Source: Ravibacter sp964559125 (GTDB lineage Bacteria; Bacteroidota; Bacteroidia; Cytophagales; Spirosomataceae). From it: 64,000 bases of DNA. The stretch covers positions 61,060 through 125,059 of the forward strand of contig CAZLGW010000017.1 of NCBI GenBank assembly GCA_964559125.1, given 5' to 3'. Positions 16,641-25,185 of this stretch are shown in pieces. Under the pieces are notes generated by a model. It was not told the origin of the DNA. It searched no databases and worked only from the letters and a program-made list of their open reading frames with translations. Positions within the stretch are counted from its first letter, which is position 1, and each line of letters opens with the position of its first letter. A program made the position numbers and the translations under genes.

Positions 16641-16680
16641 AACCTCTGTGGCTCTCTTTTTTCTCCGTGCCCCTCTGTGT
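16641..16680. repeat. Degenerate CTCTGTG/CTCCGTG repeat tract
   Basis: CCTCTGTGGCTC, then TTCTCCGTGC, then CCCTCTGTGT follow one another. Tracts of this kind are scattered in intergenic regions of many bacterial genomes. Only one copy is seen in the window. Confidence 0.4.
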
Positions 16681-16773
16681 CCCCGGAAAGCGGATCAATC
16701 GATATTTCCGGAAGATATTTTGCCTCCTGCTTTAGCTGGAGGATATTGGAATAGCATAGAAAGAGCAGACCCT

Positions 16774-16833
16774 TAGGATCGATATCATTGTAGCCCCGGG
16801 TTTCAACCCGGGGCTACAATGATATCGATCCTA
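16774..16833. repeat. 60-base near-perfect palindrome, REP/BIME-like
   Basis: Two 29-base arms (TAGGATCGATATCATTGTAG and CCCCGGGTT on the left) are exact inverted copies separated by the two bases TC. The centre reads GCCCCGGGTTTCAACCCGGGGC. Extruded hairpins of this type resemble REP sequences moved by RAYT transposases, but no transposase is in the window. It can form a very stable RNA hairpin in either direction. Confidence 0.85.
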
Positions 16834-17010
16834 CCGGATCTTCTCCTCCCGTCTATTGGTTTGGGATTACACGCCCAGGAGCCAATAAAGGCAAGAAAGG
16901 TACGGTAATCCAAACCAGGTGAAAGCCACAAACCTAGAAAAATACAACCACCTCCACAACTTTTTGACTTGAGCCGGGAAAGCCACTAATGACAACCCTT
17001 TAAACACTCA

Positions 17011-17041
17011 AAAAAGCCGGCACCCAAAAGACACCGGCTTT
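17011..17041 (-). terminator. Rho-independent terminator for the histidine kinase operon
   Basis: AAAGCCGG and CCGGCTTT form an 8-bp perfect stem with a 13-base loop. On the minus strand the stem is followed by six T residues in all. It faces the two-component operon ending at 17327, nearly 300 bases away, so the transcript would have a long 3-prime tail containing the two hairpins at 17264-17310. Confidence 0.65.
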
Positions 17042-17263
17042 CTACGTTAATAACACGACTTTTTCAACCACTTTATTTAGTGACCGCGCCGTCTCCGTTA
17101 CGGAGCAGCGCATAGTGATCAAATATATTGAATTAATAAAGTCTGTCTGGCAAACTATCCATTAGAAATAGATTAGAATAAATTGAGAAGATTTTGGACT
17201 TCTGTGTACGGCAAATTAAACAGTTTTGAAGTCGTGTTTTTTTCTGGACGGCTGTTGTGTGAG

Positions 17264-17310
17264 GTCGCCAAAGGCGACATAATGGGGCTTCGGGACTGCA
17301 AGTCCCGAAG
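17264..17310. repeat. Two adjacent hairpins, possible REP pair
   Basis: GTCGCC-AAA-GGCGAC (17264-17278) is followed nine bases later by CTTCGGGACT-GCA-AGTCCCGAAG (17288-17310). Both are perfect stems with three-base loops. They lie just after the end of the histidine kinase gene and have no T run, so they look like a repeat unit or an mRNA 3-prime stabiliser rather than a terminator. Confidence 0.6.
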
Positions 17311-17326
17311 AGCAGCCGAAAAGCGC

Positions 17327-18694
17327 TCAGATATGCCTGAGCTGTACGGAAAAGCGGCTGCCTTGATTCAGCTTACTGGAAACCTGTACCTTTCCACCGT
17401 GTATTTCCACAATCCGCTGGCAGATAGATAACCCGATTCCGAAGCCATTGTGACCTATTGCATTTCCTCCGCGATAGAATACATCGAAAACATGGGGCAG
17501 ATCTTCTTGGGAAATCCCGATACCCTCGTCGTCAAAGAGCAGGTAGCAATAAGTTTTGTCTGTCCTGATAGTTACTGCTACCTTCTGATCCTCCGAATAT
17601 TTGCACGCATTGTCCATCAGGTTCAGACATACCCTTTTTAACAGCTCCTCGTTGCCCTCCACCAGCGTATGGTTTTCATCTTCCGGCAGGTTGGCATAGT
17701 CTATGTTGACAATGCTTCCGGCGTTTGTAAACTGCAATTCTTTCTTCGCGCTGAACAATACATCCTCTATTCGCACCCGTTCCATCTGAACCTGTCCCAG
17801 GTCCTCCAGCGACCTGGCAAAAAGCAGGAGACTATTTGTAATGCTGATCAGCCTTTCCGTATCGCTCGACAGGTTGCTGAAAACCTCACCCGCCTCCGTA
17901 TGATCGGCCATCCGTTTTTCGGCCAACTGTATTTCCGATTTCAATGCGGCCAGGGGCGTCCGCAATTCATGGGAAGCGTGATAGACAAAACTTCTCTGCT
18001 TGTCAAATGCCTGCTCCAGCTTGGAAAGCACGTCGTTGAAGTTGGAGGCAAGCTGACCTATTTCATCATGAGAATTCGCCTCCGACAGCCGTTGCTTGAG
18101 GTTTTTGGCTGTTATCGAAGAAATCTGGTCATTTATTTCCGAGATAGGCTTGAGGGAATTACCGGCAAAATGTATGCTCAGCAAAACCGTAAGCGCTATC
18201 CCCACCGACAGGCTCCACCATAACGTCTGCCGGAGATTATGCAGCTTAGCATTTCCAAACTTGTCATTTGCCGACGCGAGTACCACCAGCGGATAGTCTC
18301 CTTCCTCATACAGTAAGCCTACCACCTGGTTCTCTCCCTGGTACATTTCTAACTCTCCCTCCTTCCTGACCTTTTCCAGGAGGTCGCTGTCATACTGTAA
18401 AAAAATGCTGTCGCCGCCCCTATAGATCAGCCTGTCATCCCGGTCGAATACCAGCACATTCTCATCGAGCAGCGTGGTAAGCGTATTCTTGTCAATAATA
18501 TGCAAAAGGTCCACATCCACCTCCTTTACCATGACCAGAAACCGGCAGGTAGTAATGGCTTTATTATACAGCCGGTCGTTAAACTCCTCTTCCCTGAAGT
18601 TTGCGGAGACACTGTATACCAATACCGAAAATGTAACCAGGATCGAAGCTACGATCAAGGTAAACTGAAGCGCAATGCGGTTTCTGATCTTCAC
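17327..18694 (-). CDS. Sensor histidine kinase (HAMP, HisKA, HATPase)
   Basis: A 455-residue membrane kinase. Helices near 8-30 and 157-177 flank a periplasmic sensor of about 125 residues with no motif I can name. A HAMP linker (about 178-230) follows, then the HisKA domain with phospho-acceptor His242 in SHELRTPLAALKSE. The ATPase domain has the N box NLMDNACKY, G1 DDEGIGIS and G2 NGFGIGLSI. The start is a GTG at 18694; no in-frame ATG is near. It lies 12 bases after the response regulator gene on the same strand, so the two form a regulator-kinase operon. Signal and targets are unknown; this kinase layout often goes with envelope or metal stress regulators. Confidence 0.93.
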   Translation of the reverse strand: MKIRNRIALQFTLIVASILVTFSVLVYSVSANFREEEFNDRLYNKAITTCRFLVMVKEVDVDLLHIIDKNTLTTLLDENVLVFDRDDRLIYRGGDSIFLQYDSDLLEKVRKEGELEMYQGENQVVGLLYEEGDYPLVVLASANDKFGNAKLHNLRQTLWWSLSVGIALTVLLSIHFAGNSLKPISEINDQISSITAKNLKQRLSEANSHDEIGQLASNFNDVLSKLEQAFDKQRSFVYHASHELRTPLAALKSEIQLAEKRMADHTEAGEVFSNLSSDTERLISITNSLLLFARSLEDLGQVQMERVRIEDVLFSAKKELQFTNAGSIVNIDYANLPEDENHTLVEGNEELLKRVCLNLMDNACKYSEDQKVAVTIRTDKTYCYLLFDDEGIGISQEDLPHVFDVFYRGGNAIGHNGFGIGLSICQRIVEIHGGKVQVSSKLNQGSRFSVQLRHI

Positions 18695-18706
18695 AGCATG
18701 TCTTCT

Positions 18707-19411
18707 TTAAGGTAACCCGCCATTTTCATCGGCCAGCAGCATATAACCCAGCCCCGGACGGGTATGAATCATTTTACGGTCAAAATCCTTGTCCACTTTC
18801 CGGCGCAGGTAATTGATGTACACTTCCACGACGTTGGTTCCCGGATCGAAATTCAGGTGCCATACATTTTCAGCAAGATCCATTTTTGAAATTACCTGTC
18901 CGGGATGCCGCATAAAATATTCCAGCAGTGCAAACTCTCTTGCTGTAAGTTCTATATCGCGGTCTCCCCGCTTCACCTGCTTGGTCACCGTATTCAGGCA
19001 TAAATCCCCGGCCAGCAAAACCTCGTTTTTCCCTTTACCCGAGAGCGCATCGCTCCGTCGCAGCGCAGCAGAAACCCTGGCGATCAACTCACGAAAATCG
19101 AATGGCTTAACTATATAATCGTCTGCGCCGAGCGCCAATCCCTCGACCTTATCTTCTATTTCACCATACGCAGTCAGCATGATGACCGGCAGCAACGGTT
19201 TGTAATACCTGATCTGCCGGCACACATCATACCCTTTGATCCCGGGAAGATTGAGGTCGAGCAGTACGAGATCAAAATTCTTCTCCAGCGCCAGCTGTTT
19301 GCCGGTAATACCATCAAAAGCCACTTCTACTCCAAGACCTTCCTCTTTAAGCCCTTTGGAAATATTCTGAGCGATCCGCCGGTCATCTTCTACTAAGAGT
19401 ATACGTTTCAT
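18707..19411 (-). CDS. OmpR/PhoB-family response regulator
   Basis: A 234-residue regulator with a receiver domain (about 1-120; acidic pocket VEDD, phospho-acceptor Asp52 in LLDLNLPG, conserved Lys in DYIVKPF) and a winged-helix DNA-binding domain (about 135-230) with the ELTAREFALLEYF start and the VYINYLRRKVD recognition region. It is the first gene of an operon with the kinase at 17327-18694. The ATG at 19411 follows a CTGA-type repeat that ends nine bases upstream. It is one of two such regulators in the window; they are distinct in sequence and paired with different kinases. Confidence 0.94.
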   Translation of the reverse strand: MKRILLVEDDRRIAQNISKGLKEEGLGVEVAFDGITGKQLALEKNFDLVLLDLNLPGIKGYDVCRQIRYYKPLLPVIMLTAYGEIEDKVEGLALGADDYIVKPFDFRELIARVSAALRRSDALSGKGKNEVLLAGDLCLNTVTKQVKRGDRDIELTAREFALLEYFMRHPGQVISKMDLAENVWHLNFDPGTNVVEVYINYLRRKVDKDFDRKMIHTRPGLGYMLLADENGGLP

Positions 19412-19560
19412 TTTTATAAAAGCTATCAGCCTTCAGCCCTCAGCTGTCAGCCATGCGGCGGACCCTCCCTATTCATAGGCGGCGGACGGCGTACCGCTTT
19501 GTGTGCAATCAAACGCTTACGGAATAGCTGACGGCTGATTTCTGATAACCGACAGCTATT
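19411..19560. repeat. CTGA-type dispersed repeats upstream of the response regulator
   Basis: Two tracts occur: 19411-19453 (on the minus strand GGCTGACAGCTGAGGGCTGA followed by AGGCTGATAGC and TTTTATAA) and 19525-19560 (AGCTGACGGCTGATTTCTGA and CGACAGCTAT). The first is close in sequence to the leaders of gcvP (771-794) and rhaB (60691-60731) and stops at the regulator's start codon. Confidence 0.6.
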
Positions 19561-19595
19561 CATCAAATATACAATTGATCCGAAATTTAAGGCAA

Positions 19596-19622
19596 TAAAA
19601 AAACGGGTTTCGCAACCCGTTT
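19596..19622 (-). terminator. Rho-independent terminator after the DUF1573 gene
   Basis: AAACGGGTT and AACCCGTTT form a 9-bp perfect stem with a 4-base loop. On the minus strand the stem is followed by a run of T. It begins 23 bases past the stop of the DUF1573 gene and separates it from the two-component operon. Confidence 0.88.
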
Positions 19623-19645
19623 CAGTAACCTCCAGGAAAAAGCGG

Positions 19646-20026
19646 CTATTTAACCACCTCTCCTTTAAAAGTCAGAATCGTAATACCTTCTGCGGCATTC
19701 GATTCTACAGATACCGTTTTGGTAAACGGCCCGGAAGCCTCCGCGTTAAACGTCGCCTGAACCTCTCCCGACTGTCCGGGCTGTATCGGTTCTTTCGGAT
19801 AGGCTACATTTGTACACCCGCAGGAGCCGGTTGCATTCTTGATGATCAACGGCTCGTCACCGCTATTCGTAAAAGCAAATTTGACGGTTACCGGGTTGCC
19901 CTGGGGAATTTTCCCGAAGTCATGAACCGTCTCCGCCCATTTGAAGCTAGCCGCTGCAAAATTTGCAGCGGTAATAGCTACAGTTACCATGGCTAACAGA
20001 ACTGTAAAAATTGTATTCCTTTTCAT
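19646..20026 (-). CDS. DUF1573 domain protein, secreted
   Basis: A 126-residue protein with a signal peptide (about 1-26) and one DUF1573 domain. That domain is an immunoglobulin-like beta sandwich starting FKWAETVHDFGKIPQG and containing the typical FAFTNSGDEPLII and GSCGCTN segments. DUF1573 proteins are very common in the envelope of Bacteroidota; the Cys-Gly-Cys is a signature whose role is not settled. It stands alone with its own terminator, between two two-component systems. The 271 bases upstream separate it from the divergent kinase gene and hold no other gene. Confidence 0.9.
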   Translation of the reverse strand: MKRNTIFTVLLAMVTVAITAANFAAASFKWAETVHDFGKIPQGNPVTVKFAFTNSGDEPLIIKNATGSCGCTNVAYPKEPIQPGQSGEVQATFNAEASGPFTKTVSVESNAAEGITILTFKGEVVK

Positions 20027-20298
20027 ACTTCTAAGGTCAAAAACAGGATGTCTCGTGACTAATACGTTACAAACTTAAACTTTCATTCAAAACTCCCGTG
20101 TTAACAAACCCCAAACGTTTGTTAATGTGCTGTTAATTCGGCAACAAGAAGCCCCCAATAGTATCTATTTGCTACTTTTTTACGCGAAAATTCGTTTATA
20201 TTGCCGTAGGGCCCGGGGACAAACGGCGTATGCTGAACAGATCCCGGCAGAAAGCCCGGTAAAAGAATATAAAGTAGACCACCCGGAATTTCAGAGCA

Positions 20299-21543
20299 GT
20301 GTCAAGAAGAACTATTCAGTGGCTGGTTGTTTTTTCCGCCCTTTCTATCATAGGCGTACTGATCACCCAGCTTTATTGGGTCAAGCGGATCATCGAAATC
20401 CGCAACAGGGAGTTTAGCCAACAGGCTCATGTAGCCCTTCAATACGTGGCTGAAGAGCTCGCTGCCGTCAGCAATGTAATGCTCCAGAATAACCCGGTCG
20501 AACAGCTGTCCCCGGATTACTTTCTTATTAATACGAATGCACGCACCCAGCCCGATATTCTCGAGCACTTTCTCCGTGAAGCATTTACCCGCCATAATAT
20601 CGTAGCCGATTTCGAAATCGGCATCTATGACTGCAACACCAATGCCATGCAGTACGGCATGATGTTAAGCACCCGGAACCAGACCAAAATTCCGACGCAG
20701 ACAGCCCACTGGTTAAAAACCGATAAGTACCCTTACTATGTCGGCATAAGATTCCCCAGCCAGGCCGGTACCCTGCCCTTGGAACTTGAAGGCTGGATGT
20801 GGTCGACCATCCTGATTATCATTGCGCTCGGTTTCTTCGCCTACGCCCTGTTTGTCATTCTCAGGCAAAAACAGCTGTCTGACGAACAGAAAGATTTTAT
20901 CAATAACATGACGCATGAGCTGCAAACCCCTATTTCCTCTATCCGAATCGCCTCTGAAGTACTGGAAAATCCCGCTATTACGGCCCAGCCCGATCGCTAC
21001 AACCGGTATGTCAACATCGTAAAAGAGGAGATCGGCCGGCTGCAACGCCAGGTAGAACTGGTGCTTACCACTGCAAAAGCAGAGAGGAATATGCTCGACG
21101 TCAAACTCCAGCCCCTGGATGCCCACAAAGAAATAAGGTCGGTGCTGGAGAAGTACCACGGTAAAGTAGCCGCTTCCCTCAACGCTTCCGACTCGCTGGT
21201 CGTTGCCGACGGGGATCATTTCAGAGGACTGATCAGCAACCTGATCGACAACGCAATTAAATATTCTCCCGGTGAACCCGAAGTCCATATCTCGACTGCC
21301 AACACCGGCAAAAAACTTTCTATTTCCATTTCAGATAAGGGGATCGGCATCGCTCCCGATCAGCAAAAAAGAATTTTTGAAAAATTCTACCGCGTTCCAT
21401 CCGGCGACGTCCACAATGTAAAGGGTTTTGGCATCGGGCTCAGCTACGTAAAGGAGATCGTACGCGCCCACGACTGGAAGCTTGAACTGAACAGCAGACC
21501 CGGGAAAGGAAGCCAATTCAAAATATTGGCTAACTTGGCCTGA
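20299..21543 (+). CDS. Sensor histidine kinase with periplasmic sensor domain
   Basis: A 414-residue kinase with membrane helices near 8-28 and 166-187 bounding a periplasmic region of about 135 residues. The HisKA domain follows directly, without a HAMP linker, with His206 in NNMTHELQTPISSI. The ATPase domain shows NLIDNAIKYSPG, DKGIGIAPDQ and KGFGIGLSYVKEI. This short, HAMP-less form is frequent in Bacteroidota. The start is GTG at 20299 (GTG-TCA-AGA-AGA). The cognate regulator begins 26 bases after its stop. Signal unknown. Confidence 0.93.
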   Translation: MSRRTIQWLVVFSALSIIGVLITQLYWVKRIIEIRNREFSQQAHVALQYVAEELAAVSNVMLQNNPVEQLSPDYFLINTNARTQPDILEHFLREAFTRHNIVADFEIGIYDCNTNAMQYGMMLSTRNQTKIPTQTAHWLKTDKYPYYVGIRFPSQAGTLPLELEGWMWSTILIIIALGFFAYALFVILRQKQLSDEQKDFINNMTHELQTPISSIRIASEVLENPAITAQPDRYNRYVNIVKEEIGRLQRQVELVLTTAKAERNMLDVKLQPLDAHKEIRSVLEKYHGKVAASLNASDSLVVADGDHFRGLISNLIDNAIKYSPGEPEVHISTANTGKKLSISISDKGIGIAPDQQKRIFEKFYRVPSGDVHNVKGFGIGLSYVKEIVRAHDWKLELNSRPGKGSQFKILANLA

Positions 21544-21569
21544 GATTTAAGCTGCTTACCGGACTTTAT

Positions 21570-22277
21570 ATGGAAAAAACAGACTCTTCGCGCGCGAAGC
21601 CTCTTATACTCTTTGTCGAGGACGATCCGAACCTGGCTTTTGCCACGAAAGATAATCTCGAAATGGCAGGCTACGAGGTCATCCATTGTCTCGACGGCGT
21701 TTCGGGCCTGAAAGCTTTCAGGGAATATGCTTTCGATCTTTGTATCTTCGACATCATGCTTCCCAATATGGACGGTTTCACCCTGGCCAAAAAGATCCGC
21801 GAGTTTAACGAAGACGTACCCGTGCTTTTCCTTTCAGCCAGGTCGCTCCAGGAAGACCGGATACACGGGCTGAAGCTTGGCGCCGACGACTATATAGTAA
21901 AGCCTTTCAGCATCCAGGAGCTGATCCTGAGAATGGAGGTATTCCTGAGGAGGACGAAACCCGGCCCGGCAAAAGAAGCCAGCCACTATACCATCGGCGA
22001 TTTCGAGTTTGATTTCCAGAAGCTTACCCTTGCCCGCAACGGGCAGACCCAGACACTTACCTTCAGGGAAGGGGAGGTGCTTAAATATTTCGCAGGCCAC
22101 CGGAACGAGGTGGTACGCCGCGAAGAATTACTGAAAACCATCTGGGGCGACGACGACTATTACATGGGCCGCAGCCTTGACGTCTTCATTTCCCGCCTGA
22201 GAAAATACCTCGCCACAGAAGATCAGTCGGTCAAGATCGACAACGTGCATGGCATAGGCTTCCGCATGTCGTGGTAA
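21570..22277 (+). CDS. OmpR/PhoB-family response regulator
   Basis: A 235-residue regulator with a receiver domain (acidic pocket VEDD near residue 17, Asp61 in IFDIMLPNMDG, Lys in YIVKPFS) and a C-terminal winged helix (about 140-235; LTFREGEVLKYFAGH, then the VFISRLRKYL recognition region). It is cotranscribed with the kinase at 20299-21543. Its stop lies four bases before the stop of the convergent metallo-hydrolase gene, leaving almost no room for a dedicated terminator. Confidence 0.94.
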   Translation: MEKTDSSRAKPLILFVEDDPNLAFATKDNLEMAGYEVIHCLDGVSGLKAFREYAFDLCIFDIMLPNMDGFTLAKKIREFNEDVPVLFLSARSLQEDRIHGLKLGADDYIVKPFSIQELILRMEVFLRRTKPGPAKEASHYTIGDFEFDFQKLTLARNGQTQTLTFREGEVLKYFAGHRNEVVRREELLKTIWGDDDYYMGRSLDVFISRLRKYLATEDQSVKIDNVHGIGFRMSW

Positions 22278-22281
22278 ACGG

Positions 22282-23679
22282 TCAAATCATCACCCATTCC
22301 TTCATCAGGGGTATTCTTATATCCTTAAATCCTTTATCGAGGAGGCGGTGTTTGAATGCTATCTGCTTTTCAAATTCACCATGGACCAGGAACATTCTCT
22401 TTACTTTTTCCGGATCCTGGCACGACAGGTAATCCAGCATCTCCTGGTAGTCGGCATGACCGGAAAATGAATCCAGGATTTCCACATCGGCCGCCACCTT
22501 TACATCCTGTCCGAAAATGCGGACTACACTCTCGCCGTTCCTGATAGCGGCTCCCAGTGTATGCGGAGAGCAATATCCCACAATCAGCACCGTATTCTGT
22601 TCCGATTCCAGGTTGTTCAGCAAATGGTGCTTGATCCGCCCCGCCTCTGCCATCCCCGAGGCGGAAATGATAATGCAGGGCTCCGACCTCCCGTTTAATG
22701 CCTTTGATTGAGCTACATCGGAGATATAATGCAGGTTGGGAAAAGCAAAAGCATCCCCGTCCTTCTCTATATAATCCAGGATCTCCGGGTTAAAGTATTC
22801 GTCGTGCCTCTTCATGATCTTCGTCGCTTCCACCGCCAGGGGACTGTCGATATATACCGGTATCCGGGCCAGGCGTCCTGAGCTGCTCAGCCGGTCGAGT
22901 GCGTACACGAGCTCTTGTGTCCGATCGACCGCAAATGCCGGGATAATGAGCTTCCCTCTTTTCGACACGCAGGTCTCGAATACGATCCTTTCGAGATGCG
23001 ACAGCACATCCGGGTCTTCCGCATGCCGCCGGTCGCCGTAAGTAGACTCGCAAATGATATAGTCGGCCTGTGGAAACGGCTCCGGCGAACGCAGGATATT
23101 ATCTCCCGGACGCCCTATATCGCCCGTAAAAGTAAGACGTACGTACTCTTCCCCGTTTTCAATATTCAGGTGCACGGCAGCGCTGCCCAGCAAATGGCCG
23201 GCATCGGTAAGCGTAAATTCCACCTCGCCGTTATTGAGCTGCACCGGCATATTGTAAGGAACCGTCTTAAACATCGACAACGCCTCTTCGGCATCCTGTA
23301 CCGAATACAACAGCTCCAGCGTCGGTCGTCCCTGGCGGATACGCCGTTCATTAAGCTGTTTAACATCCTTCTCCTGTATATAGGCGCTGTCGAGCAGCAT
23401 GATATGGCAGAGGGAGGCAGTGGCGCCGGTTGCATAGATAGGGCCTCTGAAACCCTTCTTGACCAGGCGTGGTAAAAGCCCTGAATGATCGATGTGGGCG
23501 TGAGAAAGGATCACACAATCTATCTCCTTCGGATCAAATCCGAATTCCTGGTTAAGCTCGTGCGTCTGGATCCCCTGAAAAAGCCCGCAGTCAAGCAGGA
23601 TTTTAGTCCCTTTATTGGTAGTGATCAGGTGTTTGCTGCCGGTTACCTCCCGTGCGGCGCCAAAAAACTGTATACGCAT
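22282..23679 (-). CDS. Beta-CASP metallo-beta-lactamase-fold RNA-processing-type hydrolase
   Basis: A 465-residue protein with the metallo-beta-lactamase motif HAHIDHSG (His60, His62, Asp64, His65), the later FTGDIGRPGDNIL motif and a beta-CASP insertion. It ends with the SASGMAEAGRIKHHL and FSGHADYQEM blocks and the LVHGE segment, matching the Ysh1/CPSF-like exonucleases. Bacterial members are thought to act as RNA endo- or exonucleases in the cytoplasm. I start at the ATG at 23679, where the conserved MRIQFFGAAREVTGSKH begins; 12 further codons upstream look non-coding. A direct repeat (ATACCTTATACCTTA on the minus strand) lies in its leader. Confidence 0.92.
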   Translation of the reverse strand: MRIQFFGAAREVTGSKHLITTNKGTKILLDCGLFQGIQTHELNQEFGFDPKEIDCVILSHAHIDHSGLLPRLVKKGFRGPIYATGATASLCHIMLLDSAYIQEKDVKQLNERRIRQGRPTLELLYSVQDAEEALSMFKTVPYNMPVQLNNGEVEFTLTDAGHLLGSAAVHLNIENGEEYVRLTFTGDIGRPGDNILRSPEPFPQADYIICESTYGDRRHAEDPDVLSHLERIVFETCVSKRGKLIIPAFAVDRTQELVYALDRLSSSGRLARIPVYIDSPLAVEATKIMKRHDEYFNPEILDYIEKDGDAFAFPNLHYISDVAQSKALNGRSEPCIIISASGMAEAGRIKHHLLNNLESEQNTVLIVGYCSPHTLGAAIRNGESVVRIFGQDVKVAADVEILDSFSGHADYQEMLDYLSCQDPEKVKRMFLVHGEFEKQIAFKHRLLDKGFKDIRIPLMKEWVMI

Positions 23680-23798
23680 GTTTTGTAAGGTATAAGGTAT
23701 GAGGAAACCGTGCAAGATAACTATTAAAGAAAAAAGTCAACTGTTAAACTCAATTTTGATTTGTTCTGTTTCGTTAAGAAACAATTAATTTTGACCAT

Positions 23799-25028
23799 AT
23801 GCTCAGACGGGTCACAGGCTTTTTCTTTCTCTCTGGAGTAATGGTTTTTCTTAACTGCTACTCCGCACACGGACAACTCTATTCTTCGGCAGAGTTAGAT
23901 AAGAACTATGACATGGTTTTGAAGAACCCGAGTGTCGAGATCGAGTCTACCGAAGCCATCAACCTGCTCTACAACTTTCGTTTCCATGAAGCCGACCGGG
24001 AAATCAGGTGGCTGAAATACCGTTTTCCCAACCACCCTATGCCTCATTTCATGCTGGCGCTTGCCGAATGGTGGAAAATAGTGCCCAATACGGATGTTAC
24101 CCTCTACGACGACCGGATGCTGATGCATCTCGACTCTGCTATTGCCCTGGGGAAAAAGCTCTATGCCCAAAAAGAAAATAAAGTGGAGCCTGCTTTTTTC
24201 CTTTCGGCATCCTATGCTTTCAAGGGTCGGCTCCACTCAGAGAGGAAGCAATGGGCAAAAGCCACTTTTGCCGGCAAAAATGCCCTCAAATACCTCGAAG
24301 AATGTAAGGGAAAGGGTGAGTTGAGCCCTGAGCTCCTGTTTGGCGACGGGATCTATAATTATTACGCGCAATGGATTCCGCGGGAATACCCGGCTTTAAA
24401 GCCTATCCTGATGTTTTTCCCGAAAGGAAACAAAGAGCTCGGGATCAAACAACTGGAAGAAGTGGCTAACCAGGCCTTTTACACGCGAACCGAAGCCCGC
24501 TATTTCCTGCTGCAGATCTACAGTATGGAGGATCAGTACGAAAAAGCCCTGGAACTGGCCAGGTATATGAACAAAACCTATCCTGACAATCCTTATTTCG
24601 AACGATACCTCTGCCGGACAGCCTTTGTGGCCGGAAGAGCCTCTGAAGCCCAGGCGGCTGCCCGGAGCATTCTGAACAAAATTTCTCTCGGAAAAACCGG
24701 CTATGAGGGGGTAAGCGGACGGAATGCCGCCTATGTGCTGGGATATTACAATTATCATCACTTCCGCAATCTCTCAGCAGCACAGGAATACTATACCCGT
24801 GCCATCGAATTTTCCAGGCAAACCGGCGACACAAAAGCCGGGTATTATATTTCTTCACTCATCGGGCTCGGCAAAATAGCCCAGAGCGAAAAAAAGGTGG
24901 AAGAGGCTATCGGTTACTATAAAGAGGCAATGGATGCCGCCCCGAAAAAAAGCAACCAGCACGACGAAGCAAAGAAGGCCATCGAAAGCCTGAAAAAGGA
25001 TCGCCGCAAACAAAGAAATACAAAATGA
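23799..25028 (+). CDS. TPR-repeat secreted protein
   Basis: A 409-residue protein with a signal peptide (about 1-26) and at least five helical repeats, some clear TPRs near the C-terminus (for example around 325-395, ending with YYKEAMDAAPKKSNQHDEAKKAI). Members of this kind occur in Bacteroidota as periplasmic scaffold proteins with unknown partners. The sequence TAATTTTG at 23786-23793 would place the transcript start close to the ATG, so the mRNA may have a very short leader. The stop codon TGA overlaps the first bases of the inverted-repeat element at 25027-25153. Confidence 0.8.
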   Translation: MLRRVTGFFFLSGVMVFLNCYSAHGQLYSSAELDKNYDMVLKNPSVEIESTEAINLLYNFRFHEADREIRWLKYRFPNHPMPHFMLALAEWWKIVPNTDVTLYDDRMLMHLDSAIALGKKLYAQKENKVEPAFFLSASYAFKGRLHSERKQWAKATFAGKNALKYLEECKGKGELSPELLFGDGIYNYYAQWIPREYPALKPILMFFPKGNKELGIKQLEEVANQAFYTRTEARYFLLQIYSMEDQYEKALELARYMNKTYPDNPYFERYLCRTAFVAGRASEAQAAARSILNKISLGKTGYEGVSGRNAAYVLGYYNYHHFRNLSAAQEYYTRAIEFSRQTGDTKAGYYISSLIGLGKIAQSEKKVEEAIGYYKEAMDAAPKKSNQHDEAKKAIESLKKDRRKQRNTK

Positions 25029-25153
25029 AGATATTTAAAAAGCACACAAACTGCTGCGTTGTTTTCGGAATTCGGTCTCAGTCACATACTTAAGGTATGC
25101 TCCTTTACCCTCATCCTCAACGCCTTGCATTTTGGCACGTTTTAAATATCTTC
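25027..25153 (+). mobile_element. MITE-like element, copy 1, with terminal inverted repeats
   Basis: 127 bases bounded by GAAGATATTTAAAA and its exact inverse TTTTAAATATCTTC. The middle contains ACTGCTGCGTTGTTTTCGG, a small palindrome CATACTTAAGGTATG and ACGCCTTGCATTTTGG. It begins inside the TGA of the TPR gene. About 90% identical to 46486-46611 in the same orientation relative to the gene it follows. It encodes no protein and can fold over its whole length. Confidence 0.85.
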
Positions 25154-25185
25154 TGCAATTTCAATCAGAGAGCGCTTTTTATTTT

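Larger units (their letters stand above)
16628..17326. other. Palindrome-rich non-coding region
   Basis: About 700 bases with no credible gene. It holds a tract of CTCTGTG/CTCCGTG repeats (16641-16680), a 60-base near-perfect palindrome (16774-16833), a terminator facing the histidine kinase gene (17011-17041) and two adjacent hairpins (17264-17310). The density of palindromes fits a landing site for REP-like elements. The open frame at 17183-17431 overlaps the kinase gene and has no coding character. Confidence 0.6.

Noticed and set aside
17183..17431. 82-codon frame over the twin hairpins
   Set aside because: Overlaps the end of the kinase gene and translates palindromic repeats.
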